A DNA stretch of 64,000 nt from Eretmocerus hayati (taxonomy: Eukaryota; Arthropoda; Insecta; Hymenoptera; Aphelinidae). This document shows positions 34,748 through 44,527 of the stretch, in pieces. The notes under the pieces were generated by a model. That model was not told the origin of the DNA. It did no database searches and was given only the letters and a program-made list of their open reading frames with translations. Both the position numbers and the translations under genes were made by a program. Location of the stretch: assembly GCA_029851415.1 (NCBI GenBank), contig CM056741.1, positions 68,624,282-68,688,281 of the forward strand, written 5' to 3'. Numbering within the stretch: the first letter of the stretch is position 1; each line of letters starts with the position of its first letter.

Positions 34748-36574
34748 AAAGGACCCCGCCATAAATGATAGGATTTTGGGTTTCAGCTAATTTTGCTGAA
34801 TTGGGGATCAAGCTATAGAGCTTGAAAGGCTTATCAAAAGTCTCTATTATCGTTAAACCTCAAAAATTCTCATTCGTGAGTTATTCGATCAGAAAGTTGT
34901 CGATTTCACCAAGAAAAAATAGGGTTATGGCATCGATCGAACAATAACATGCGTTCGAAGTCGCTCGGCAGTCGAGTTTTCCCCGGCATTGTGAATCTGA
35001 TGGGGTAAGAATACGTGTTTGTCGCGCAATTCACCGATTAGCTCAAGAGAATCTTTGGCCGCTGCAACTTTTGTCGAACATTTTTTTAAACACAAAAGGG
35101 CAAAACGCGCGGAAAAATCTCATCAGCTCGGCCGGCCTATGGCATATATAGTAATCTGGGTATGCAAGTGCGAATAGTGTGTTTCGTGAAAAATCGTCAA
35201 TATCTCGAAGTTTGAAATGCGCCCTCGCCACGTGAAAAAACGGAGGTACATCGTCCGTGTATCGAGAGCAAAAAAGTCGTATAAGCCGCGACTTTTCATG
35301 AGCGCAGTTTACGTGGTTTCTTGTCAGGTTACACTGTAAAAAATTTCGAATGAAATTCACCATCTAGCTTAGTAAAAATACAACTCTGGGAGTGGTGAGT
35401 TTCATCACATTTCTTGTAACTTTACAAACGCTTGTAAATTTACTAGTCTCAGAGGGGGTAATAGTTGGATACCAGTCTCAGACTGGTGAAATTTTCTGTA
35501 AATTCCCTCGCTCAGGCTTGTAAAATTCAGCTCAACCGAGCATGCGCGGATCTAAAGTTTGGTCTGCTGGGCCCATGCACAGCTAACCTTAAAATCTCCT
35601 CCGTGGTCGAGTGTTCATGTCTCGAGCGATGAGTTTTCGACTCGCACGGGTTTTTTACCCTTTTCAAAATTATCGTGGATTAAGATGCTTCATTCCAAGA
35701 CTCCATTTCATTAGAAAAAGCCCCTGAGTAGCCCGTACGCTTCAGTTGAACAAGATTTCTTCAGGTCTGAAATATACCGTCAGCCGGTAAATGAAATTTA
35801 CAAGCCGCTTGTAAATCTACACGTCCCAGCGCGGTATCCAACTATTAACCTATCTGAGACTTGTAATTTTACATAAAAATTTTTTACAGTGTACCTTTCC
35901 ATGGCAGATGGCGCGGGTACCCTCTCAATGTGTAAGAGACAGACACCAAAGTCATGCCATCTCTGTCGCACTCATTGTTAGGTTCGGGGTTTTAAAATCT
36001 CGCGGGCTGATTCTGACAAAATTTTTGTCCCATCGAAAGGCAGCCTGATTCTCTTTGAATTCTCATGGACGATATGCCTCCGTTTTTTCACGTGGCGAGG
36101 GCGCATTTCAAACTTCGAAATATTGACGGTTTTTCAGGAAACGCATCATCCGCACTTGCACACTCGGATTACTATATATGCCATAGGCCGGCCGAGCTGA
36201 TGAGATTTTTCCGCGCGTTCCGCCCTTTTGTGTTTAAAAAAATGTTCGGCGAAAGTTGCAGTGGCCAAAGATTCCTTGAGATAATCGGTGAATTGCGCGA
36301 CAAACACATATTCTTACCCCATCAGATTCACTATGCCGGGGAAAACTCGACTGCCGAGCGAATTCGAACGTATGTTATTGTTCGATCGATGCCATAACCC
36401 TATTTTTTCTTGGTGAAATCGACAACTTTCTGATCGAATAACTCGCGAATGAGAATTTTTCAGGCTTAACGATAGTGGACACTTTTGATCAGCTCGTCGA
36501 GCTCTATCATTTGATCCCCGATTCAGCAAAATCAGCTGAAACCCAAAATCCTATCATTTATGGCGGGGTCCTTT
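34748..36574. mobile_element. 1.83-kb element with about 510-bp terminal inverted repeats
   Basis: The ends AAAGGACCCCGCCATAAATG and the right-hand mirror CATTTATGGCGGGGTCCTTT begin arms of about 510 bp (34748-35257 and 36065-36574). The arms match with scattered differences. ACT flanks both ends. The uninterrupted sister copy of the host sequence (39237-39248) reads, in this orientation, ACTAAATTTACT, so the insertion point is exact. Each arm encodes a mirrored open frame (36065-36397 plus; 35043-35280 minus) with PPFFHVARAHFKLR. It is unidentified and non-functional as a transposase as far as I can see. Confidence 0.85.
35332..35892. mobile_element. TA-flanked MITE nested in the long-TIR element
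   Basis: CACTGTAAAAAATTT at the left and AAATTTTTTACAGTG at the right bound 561 bp, with TA directly outside both ends (35330-35331, 35893-35894). Internal blocks are mirrored too (GTAATAGTTGGATACC against GGTATCCAACTATTA). TA duplication and CACTGTAAAA ends suit a Tc1/mariner-type MITE. Confidence 0.85.
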
Positions 36575-37032
36575 ACTCAATATTCAAGAACAGGTGATCG
36601 ACAGACTCAAGTATGATGTTCTGACCACTCGATTCCCATACATTTTCATTCCGCCTTATCGCCCAGTAAAGCTTTCGACCCCTCGATTAAAGAAAGGGGA
36701 AACGAAGGGCTTATGTGGACAGACTGAATTTTCCGACAGGTATTGCTCGTTCCATGGTCCACAATGTTTCAATGTCATAGAGCACACTGGACTCATCAAC
36801 TATAATTTGTCGCTACGAGAAAATCATGAGTCTTTCGGAATGAGACTATCCTACATTGATCTAGGATGGAATGTTGTTCACGAATTATCAACCGTAATAT
36901 TTCAGGGATTCCAGGTGAGGTCACTCCCAAAACTGGATGAAAGAGACCTTACATATTTTCCTACCCCGTCAGGAGGTATTGATCTTCTTGTGCACTAGTG
37001 TAGGTTCCTTTGGACCACTGTTACCATACTTA
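36575..37032. repeat. Inverted segmental copy F, part B
   Basis: It continues part A after the long-TIR insert and matches 38785-39236 in reverse complement. It carries a plus-strand open frame (from about 36594) with RLKYDVLTTRFPYIF and SFGMRLSYIDLGWNVV, ending near a GTGAGG donor-like site. The frame in the sister copy is the same apart from five residue changes and an indel at its end. No family recognised. Confidence 0.75.
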
Positions 37033-37690
37033 TAGGTTATACTTTGCAGCTATCCTCATGTACAAAATTCTAAAAATGAAAGAGCCCGATTACCTGGCTG
37101 CAACATTCATTGAAAATCAGCGCCGACCCACAAGTCGGGGTGATGCTAGAGAATTAATGATCCCCAGAGTCCAACTCAAGTCAACCGAGCACTCATTTCA
37201 CCACCTGTGTGCCAGACTCTGGAACTCTCCCCCTCTTCTTCTACGCCATTTGCCATCACTATCGCCATTCAAGCCTCATCAAAACTCCATCTGCTCAAGC
37301 TTGATTCCCAAGATCTCCCAATCATCCCACAAAAGCTACAATGAGTCCCCAGTAACCCGCTTTTCAATAAATTTTATGAATTATCCAATTTATGTTTCCA
37401 GTTCACTCGTATTATTGTGATTTCTGTGTATTATCATGTATTACCGTGTAATACTGTAGATTACTGGAGAATGTGCACATGACGTTTCATATCTGCGATA
37501 AAATGTGAGACTGAATATGGCCTCGACCAAATTCTCTACTGAATGGAATGAAGAGTCAATTGTAATGTATATACAAAAATAGGGAAACAATGACTGGCTC
37601 CCTCAGTTTTATTTACTTGGAATTGTATTTGTACTCTTGATATTTTGCCACCGTGCAAATAAAGCCTATCTATCTATCTATCTATCTATC
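37033..37690 (+). mobile_element. LINE (non-LTR retrotransposon) 3' fragment
   Basis: TACTTA at 37027-37032 and 37691-37696 is a target duplication, and the sister copy (about 38785) lacks the insert. The open frame has the conserved C-terminus of CR1/Jockey-type LINE polymerases: RLYFAAILMYKILK, then ELMIPRVQLKSTEHSFHHL and CARLWNSPP. The 3' end is AATAAAGCC followed by (TATC)n, a typical LINE tail. It is severely 5'-truncated, with only the end of the reverse-transcriptase ORF present. Confidence 0.88.
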
Positions 37691-37696
37691 TACTTA

Positions 37697-38114
37697 CTCC
37701 GTAAACTATATATCCATTGTTATGAACCAACCAATCAACGGAAGGATGGAGTTGTTACGATGAGTGAATAGTGTAGGTCATGACAATGGGGATAGATACG
37801 GGGGAGAAAATTCATGAATTATCGAGTGAGAGTTTCATTTTAGATTGATCTGCACGGAGCAAATCCCAACATTATAGATGCACTTCAGTAACCTTTATTC
37901 TTCCTGTAAAATGATGGAAAACTCTCCTGACACATCGTATCTCCAGCAGTATTGAAGGAGGTAACAGTGTCAGTGATATCAGAGTGAACTCAAAGTGTTC
38001 TTCCGCAAAAGAGTTGTGATGTAGATTTTCGCTGATGTATTTTCAGAGAACGAAAACCAGCATTTTCCATGAGCTAGATTGCGAATAAAGAGTCATCTCG
38101 ATCACCAATACTTC
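37697..38114. other. End of copy F and spacer
   Basis: The first about 100 bases (CTCCGTAAACTATATATCC..) still match the sister copy near 38780 in reverse complement; similarity then fades. Nothing recognised after that. Confidence 0.4.
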
Positions 38115-38300
38115 CTCTCCGTGCTGATCTAGTCTGCAGTGAAAAAAAGTTTCACTTAATCATTTCCCCCTTTTTGCTGACATTGTCACAACCTAACTGT
38201 TCACTTACTTCAATAACTCAGTTCTTCTGTTATATGTCTGTGTTTAGTTGGTTGATAGTGATGGATACATTTGACGGAGTGAGCATGGCACCAACTTGAC
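38115..38300. repeat. Diverged direct repeat of 38625-38800
   Basis: GTGCTGATCTAGTCTGCAGT..AGTTTCACTTAATCATT..GTTGGTTGATAGTGATGGATACAT resembles GTGCTGATCCATTCTGCGG..AGTTTCACTTAATAATT..GGTTGGTTCATAATTATGGATAT about 510 bp downstream. This suggests an old duplication, between which a MITE later landed. Confidence 0.55.
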
Positions 38301-38342
38301 CGAAGAACCAACACCAGTACACTATAGTATATTACGTCTCGA

Positions 38343-38525
38343 TTGCTGGAAACCGCGTGTTTCCGCGGTTCGTGCTGGACGTCGGCGAAGCCGACGTCTC
38401 TAGTGATGATTCAATCATGTAGAAACACAGCACCCACCTTCGCGAAAAACGTCGAGTTTCTAGGTACCCCCACCCGCGTCAAGACCCCCAGAAATTGTGG
38501 TGTTTCCAGCACGAATGATATAAAA
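38343..38525. mobile_element. Small inverted-repeat MITE
   Basis: TGCTGGAAACCGCGTGTTTC at the left and GGTGTTTCCAGCACGAATGA at the right give TGCTGGAAAC..GTTTCCAGCA ends over about 180 bp. A GACGTCGGCGAAGCCGACGTC palindrome lies inside. Its right part is almost identical to 32375-32515. No target duplication was resolved. Confidence 0.6.
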
Positions 38526-38689
38526 TCAGTAGACTGCTGTGGTAAAAAAACATGAAGGGTCTTTCGATTTCAGTCTTGGAACTGATGTAATTGAGAATTC
38601 GTAAAATTCTAAAAATACGTTTTCTCTGTGCTGATCCATTCTGCGGAAGAAGTTTCACTTAATAATTCATTTGAGTTCCCTTTCACTAT

Positions 38690-39750
38690 TCCTACTGTTA
38701 CACCATAAGCTCGTCACTTACCGCAAAGACTTCATTCTTCTGTTACCTGGTTGGTTCATAATTATGGATATATAGTTTACGGAGTCAGTATGGCAACAGT
38801 GGTCCAAAGGAACCTACACTAGTGCACAAGAAAATCAATACCTTCTGGTGGGGTAGGAAAATATGTAAGGTCTCATTCATCCAGTTTTGAGAGTGACACC
38901 TGGAATCCCTGAAATATTACGGTTGATAATTCGTAAACAACATTCCATCCTAGATCAATGTAGGATAGTCTCATTCCGAAAGACTCCTGATTTTTTCGTA
39001 GTGACAAATTATAGTTGATGAGTCCAGTGTGCTCTATGACATCGAAACATTGTGGACCATGGAACGAGCAATACCTGTCGGAAAATTCAGTCTGTCCACA
39101 TAAGCCCTTCGTTTCCCCTTTCTTTAATCGGGGGGTCGAAAGCTTTACTGGGTGATAAGGCGGAATGAAAATGTATGGGAATCGAGTGGTCAGAACATCA
39201 TACTTGAGTCTGTCGATCACCTGTTCTTGAATATTGAGTAAATTTAGTAATGCCAAAAGCTGCAGTGTTTCATCATATTCATGTTGTATTCTGATACACC
39301 AGAAACCTGAAAATGAAGTGTGACCTCTTCACCCAGAATCGAGCTATTCTGTGTATTCAATTGAATCTCTTTTTTTACTTTGGCGGAATACTCATCTGAT
39401 AGAAAAACAAACAAAAGGAGAACTCGATGTTGGCTTCATTAGAGATCTGTTCTGAGATGCGTAAGTCCGGCCCTCGAAAGTGCTACGACCCCTCGAAAGT
39501 GCCACGACCCCCCGACCTCATCCAATGTCTGTTACGCCTGGAGGACGCGGAACCTGTCACTGCCATAGCCTTGTTCGAGAACTCGAAGTGTAACCTGGAC
39601 AACACCAGCCGCATCGTCGTCGTGAGTGTCATCATCAAAAATTATTACAAAACAAGAACTCTGCACGCGCGCACCGAAAACCTCACTCACAACGGAGTTT
39701 CATCATCGGCATCCTGTGTCAAAAGCTCGGAAAGAATCAACTATATACCA
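38690..39750. repeat. Inverted segmental copy R (uninterrupted)
   Basis: This is the reverse complement of copy F without the long-TIR and LINE insertions. It holds two divergent open frames: one minus (38873-39256) and one plus (39427-39903), with about 170 bp between them. Comparing the shared B frame shows about five amino-acid-changing and two silent differences, which gives no sign of purifying selection. So this is probably a decaying repeat, not a gene pair. Confidence 0.75.
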
Positions 39751-40340
39751 TCGAGTGTACAACGCCCCCGGATAATTTTTAATAATCACACTTTGTTTAT
39801 GTCCGTATCTGTGTGTGTGTCTGTTTGGTGTAAACTTTTCGTCACGCGAGTCCTCCTGAACCCCTGGAGCAACCTTTTTGAAACTTTCAGGGCTTGGTTC
39901 TGAATTGATCTGTGATGAGCCCAGTGTATGAGCTCCAGACTCTTAATAATTTCTGTTCCGAGTCCAGTTAATTACCTAAAATTCAATACAACTTTCAGAC
40001 CATGTTTGTCGATACGTGCTAACATCCAAAACTCGCATTATAAACCTCTCAGTTTCATGGTCCAAGTATTCGTAGATCATTCTGAAGAGATTGGTTGATA
40101 CGAAATTTTGATTGTGACTTCCATTTTCGTCAAAATAATTTTTTCATTTTCTTTTCTATGTCATTCGAAAGACCATAGCCACTTTCATCGATCCATATGT
40201 AATTTTGAGACCTTGTTCTACCCCCTCGGGGTATGAATCCAGTCCTTTCCGAGCCATGTCCACCGCTTCATTATAACCCTATATAGAAACAAGAAACATC
40301 TTTAACTTGGATTATTACTTTTCATTATTCCCAATTTGCG
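39751..40340. other. Intron 1 spacer with dispersed-repeat traces
   Basis: A stretch near 39830-39900 (CTTTTCGTCACGCGAGTCCT..GGAGCAACCTTTTTGAAAC) resembles 30300-30370 (AACTTTTCACGAAGCTGAACCCCCGGAGCGATCTTTTCAAAAC). The block 40060-40260 is a diverged copy of 40570-40760. No gene recognised. Confidence 0.4.
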
Positions 40341-40353
40341 ATTCTCCTCCCAG

Positions 40354-40589
40354 ATCTCGAGAGCGTTTTGACTGATCTGCATGAATTATTGAGGATTGGC
40401 TCCCAATTATACAGCGATACACCCAGCGAACTTTCAGCCCCACGTATTGAAACTTCTTTTTTGAAAATCAAATCGAGTATCAACAATCAATCAAAATTTC
40501 TGAATGAAGTTCGCTTCAGAGCTCTAGCATCTAAACGTAGCAACATGAACTTACCAAGATTGTTCTCACGTAGTTCTCCATCATTCTGA
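40354..40589 (+). CDS. Unassigned coding-looking fragment after a splice-acceptor-like site
   Basis: A pyrimidine-rich run ending CTCCTCCCAG precedes an open stretch of about 78 codons with LTDLHELLRIGSQLYSDTP and NEVRFRALASKRSNMN, ending at a stop. Composition is protein-like, but I recognise no family and see no partner exon. It is not needed by the Osiris-like gene, whose phases already fit. It may be a relic exon or transposon piece. Confidence 0.18.
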
Positions 40590-41233
40590 AAATATCGGTT
40601 GGTACGGATTTTTGATTGATATCCCCATATTGCGAGAAAATAATTTTCATCTCAACTTCTATGTAATCCGTGAATTTGTACACACTTCTGCCGATCCCTC
40701 CGAAATTTTGTTACATCTTTAGACTTCCTCTCTCGTGATAGGATCACTCATTTTTGAGCGATACACCTCGGTTAGTCATGACCTTGGATGAATCATAAGA
40801 TCAAGTATAAAATGCAGCATTTGCAAGTGAATCTGGAGGATAACTGGATAGAAATGATTTTAAAAATATTCTTGATAGATATTGAACCTTCAACTATGTG
40901 GTTTAGACCTTTCATTTTATCGATGGGTGGTTCAATTCGATGTTGAGTATTGATAAGGAAACTGAAAGGGTTGTTGATTGGATGAGAATAACAGAGGAAG
41001 GTTTTTATGATTTTCAATTTCTGAATCACGGACATGGAACAGAGAAAGCACTCCGCCAATGGATTTTTGCAGCGTACTTTGACGAACTGTGAGGGAAAGA
41101 AGAAAATCAGTGCATAAAATATACTTTCTCATCCAGTGTTTTAACAAGACTATTCTGTACATCCTCTCATCATCTCTGGATCTGAAACTCTCAGACATGA
41201 GTTCCTTTGAGCGAAGGAAAAGGGACCCACGTA

Positions 41234-42016
41234 CAGTACCGTGCAAAAATTCCTGAACGGGAGTTTGAAATCCTCTCTTGCAAAAACGCCGATTACTCGA
41301 GCCCAGACTAACGTAGAGGAGTTTTGAATAAAGCATCTTAAAGATGAGAGAAAATGCTAACTTCTTATGGTTTGCGATTTTTCTCTCAGCCCTTTTTGGT
41401 ACCTCAAATAGCTGATGTAATTTCAAGAATTTCGAGAAGAAAACCGTTTTTACTCTATCGGCTGTGATTTGGACGCGGATAAAGATAGAATAATTTTGTA
41501 AAAAGCATCTTGAAGAGCGGAAAAAATGCCATTTGCAATGATTCTTCGATTATTTTTACGTCGTGTGAATAAGTGTGTGAGAGCTCTCAAAGTAGCCAAA
41601 ACCGTAGTTTTGCGACATTTTTACACGTATTTCATTCAAAATCCGAGAATCTGGCTACTTCGAGAGCTCTCACACTCTTATTCACACGACGTAAAAAATA
41701 ATCGAAAAATTGTTGCGAATGGCATTTTTTCCGCTCGGCAAGATGCTTTTTGCCAAACTGTTATATCTTTATCCGCGTCCAAATTACAGCCGATAGAGTA
41801 AAAACGGTTTTTTTCTCGAAATCCTTGAAATTGCATCAGCTATTTGAGGTACCAAAAGCGCTGAAAGAAAAATCGAAGACCATAATAAGTTAGCATTTTT
41901 TCTCATCTTCAAGATGCTTTTTTCAAAATTCCTCTACGTTGATCTGGGCTCGAGCAATCGACGTTTTTGCAAGAGAGGATTTCATACCCCCGTTCAGGAA
42001 TTTTTGCACGGTACTG
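41234..42016. mobile_element. Tc1/mariner-like palindrome (783 bp)
   Basis: CAGTACCGTGCAAAAATTCC at the left and GGAATTTTTGCACGGTACTG at the right are exact mirrors. TA lies outside each (41232-41233, 42017-42018). The arms match almost throughout, for example TTTACGTCGTGTGAATAAG against CTTATTCACACGACGTAAA, around a short loop near 41620. CAGT ends with TA target duplication are typical of Tc1/mariner. Non-coding. It lies 439 bp upstream of Osiris exon 2. Confidence 0.9.
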
Positions 42017-42454
42017 TATATCATTTTAGATGATTTGAAAATCGTGATATTCGGGAGATGGTCATGCTTACAGGCGCTCTTGATCATTTTATTGTCAATC
42101 AACACGCTCGAGGCAGAAAACCATGGGAACAGATTCAGGGTTCATCTATTAGATTCTTGATGATTTCAGATCCTGAAATCCCTGGTTTCTGTAATTGCCT
42201 TCTCTCGAGCCTTCTCTATGAAAAATTAGCGATTCCTCCAGCATCGGCGGTGGCTAATGTAATAACAAGGCTCCATTGTGTATCATCAATGATTGCAGTG
42301 ATACCAGCTTCAACATCACAAACTCCTTCATTTCATAAAAAATTATTCAAGAGACCATTAATGTTATTCCCAAAAAGCTCCCTTTTTGTAATAATTTGAT
42401 GATCGTTCAAAAACAAATGATGAAAAGTCAATCATCTTCATCCATTTTTTCCAG
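42017..42454. other. End of intron 1
   Basis: Intronic sequence up to the acceptor TCCATTTTTTCCAG. A protein-like minus-strand string near 42230-42310 (DVEAGITAIIDDTQWSLVI) has stops on both sides and no recognised family. Confidence 0.4.
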
Positions 42455-42719
42455 GAACATGCAGTGTTTGGTCCTTTTAAGTTTATCAAGATACCGTCTG
42501 TAAGGGGAGAACGATTTTTGCCCGAAGTATTAAGATCGAACAAGAGCAGGATGGCTGAGACCATGTTTTTCATCAGAGAAGCTGCCGAGGATCTGTTTAC
42601 CAGGCGAGCACTCATGATATCGGTCGATCAACCATCAGGGGCCCGCGGTTTCAGCAATGGTCTCATGATTCTGGACGACGACGAGCTTCAGAAGATGAGA
42701 AAAAGCCGAACATTTGATG
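42455..42719 (+). CDS. Osiris-like (DUF1676) protein, exon 2
   Basis: The exon encodes 88 codons plus one base. It follows a strong acceptor (ATTTTTTCCAG) and ends at GATG|GTAACG (phase 1). It continues directly from the cysteine segment with EHAVFGPFKFIKIP, matching the family's short hydrophobic/charged block. A helical region with FFIREAAEDLFTRRALMISV follows, the counterpart of the family's FL+TR+L strand-like motif, and then the acidic LMILDDDELQKMRK. This middle region has no known catalytic residues in any Osiris protein. It is the most divergent part of the family, so recognition rests on order and flanks. Confidence 0.85.
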
Positions 42720-43160
42720 GTAACGTGTAATGTAGTGGGTGAAACATTCGTTCCTAGCCATGTAATTTTTCATAATCTCATGTACATTGTATTATAAACA
42801 AGAGAGTAATAATTGTTCAAGCTCTTAAATTCCCAGAAGCGCTTGAAATTCGAAAGAACTCGGTGGTAAACATTCATATCCTCCGTCAGCCAAGCCTACA
42901 GTTCATGTATGTGCATACTTTTAATCTTTTATCTCGAAAACTAAGCGATACTCCAAAGAATCACTGGCAACGGTCTATTGGTTTCGGCTGAGGATACGCG
43001 AGGGAATCAAATTTCCAGACATCTCGATTTTTCACAGATCTGGGTGACTTTGCCATAACTTGAATATTTCGAGGCCTTAAACGGCGGAGGTCGGGATTTG
43101 GCCCAAAACTTGACTAGCTGCAATATAGCTAAAATCTGAATTTGCTAAAATTTGAATCAA

Positions 43161-43283
43161 CACGTTCGCTGTGGCGGGGCCCACCGGTGGGCCCCACCGA
43201 TGTTATTTACCATAAAGCAAAAATTCACAGCACTGAGGGAAAACACGCGGGGCCCACCGGTTGGCCCCACCGCAGCGAACGTG
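43161..43283. mobile_element. TTAA-type MITE in intron 2 of the Osiris-like gene
   Basis: The ends CACGTTCGCTGTGG and, from the right, CACGTTCGCTGCGG flank 123 bp with two GGGGCCCACCGG..GGCCCC palindromes. TTAA follows the right end; the left has TCAA, one substitution away. It is the same family as 8722-8868. Intron 2 (42720-43549) is otherwise unremarkable. Confidence 0.75.
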
Positions 43284-43549
43284 TTAATGTATCATACGAG
43301 GTTCTACGTGCATTGTGCTTAATCGGAACCCCCAAAGAAGTTAATCAAATCAAGAAACAAAATATCTACCCGTTTTTAGATGGTCTCAGTTTTTATGGGT
43401 TAAGTGATGAGAATAACCATCTGCCCATAAATATCTTGGCTTTTTTGAACGGCAGCAGAATATTTTCAAAAAGATGTGCCACGTGTAGGATTACGACATT
43501 ATCCATGGTATGATACGATTAATAATACGATGATTGTTGATTCTTTCAG

Positions 43550-43810
43550 TTTCTGGACAACATAATCGGCTCTTCAAGAAGAAGAAGGCAATCATCCTGC
43601 CAGTTCTCATCTTACTGAATTTATTGAAAGTCAAATTGATGCTCATCCCAATTTTTCTCGGTGTGCATTTCATTAAAAAACTGCTTGTGCTTGGTTCCTT
43701 ACTGCTACCATCAGTCTTATCTCATCTCAAGATTTGCAAAATGGCTCACAATTCATATTATCATCACCATCCATGGGCACCACCCGAATACACAGCAGAC
43801 TATCCCGGTG
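43550..43810 (+). CDS. Osiris-like (DUF1676) protein, exon 3
   Basis: This is the most diagnostic exon. The split codon completes to Val. Then comes the basic run RLFKKKKAII, followed by the long hydrophobic stretch LPVLILLNLLKVKLMLIPIF and LGVHFIKKLLVLGSLLLP. Lys residues are spaced along it exactly as in the DUF1676 hydrophobic domain, a possible membrane or hairpin segment. It ends in the His/Pro/Tyr-rich SYYHHHPWAPPEYTADYPGG. The acceptor is TTCTTTCAG and the donor GTG|GTAAGT, a perfect consensus, phase 1. Family members typically place a Tyr-containing motif after the hydrophobic domain, as here. Confidence 0.92.
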
Positions 43811-44247
43811 GTAAGTTCATGTGAATGCGCATGAAGGTGAATAATCATCTAAAATCTGGCTTAGACTTATTGATGTCATTCGAGAAGAGCAGGCTTTGTC
43901 AATGAAAAGATGCCGATTCAATTTTTTGGAATGACTCTGATCACTTGTGAGAATTTGAATTGGATATCCTGATCCACAGAGTGAATGAGACTCGCAAAAT
44001 CATTCGTGAGTTCAGAAAGTACAATAATTCTCTCTCGGACGAATCACTTATATTGAACAAGAATGGAGGACAAGCATTGACTCAGACAAGCTATTACACA
44101 CTCTCTTTCTCACAGAGGGATGATATTTTTCGACTGCTTCGAGGTTGGCCAATTCAGTTCCAGGATCACAAAATTTCTTAGTATGACCAACGTGAAATTC
44201 AATATTTCGATATTTAAGATTTTGATATATCGCATATGTGGTTTCAG

Positions 44248-44378
44248 CTTACGGACACGAGGATTCGTGGGATCACAGGAATGACGTGTCGGCGGGACCT
44301 TACAGTAATTATTACTATGGACACGGTCTCTACAATCCATTCTCCTACTACTTCCAGAACTACAATAAGCAGCAATAG
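44248..44378 (+). CDS. Osiris-like (DUF1676) protein, exon 4 with stop
   Basis: The split codon completes to Ala, giving GG-AYGHEDSW. A Tyr/Asn/Gly-rich tail follows, with SNYYYGHGLYNPFSYYF, ending at TAG (44376-44378). The AY motif next to the hydrophobic domain corresponds to the conserved C-terminal LAY-type motif of Osiris proteins. The acceptor is TGTGGTTTCAG. Intron 3 is 437 bp with no recognised repeat. Low-complexity Tyr/Gly tails are common in cuticle-associated secreted proteins, which fits the family but is only suggestive here. Confidence 0.88.
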
Positions 44379-44527
44379 GACAACTATAATAGAATGCAGT
44401 ATTCATGAATGTCAATGAGTGTGATTTCTGGATGTTATTGTCGTTTTTATTGTGAGGCGATAGAGTTTCATAGGCAATTCCACTGAGCGAGAAGGTTTTG
44501 TCCATGAGAGCATTTATGTGCGATGTA

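Noticed and set aside
39770..39903. Extension of the duplicated open frame to 158 codons
   Set aside because: Similarity with the sister copy ends near 39750. The remainder is a different dispersed repeat with a short GT-rich run, so the extension is accidental.
42058..42399. Open frame just upstream of Osiris exon 2, considered as an additional exon
   Set aside because: Exon 1 ends in phase 0 and exon 2 starts in phase 0 with the next expected domain, and this frame has no cysteine pair or family motif. The minus-strand string in the same place is bounded by stops.
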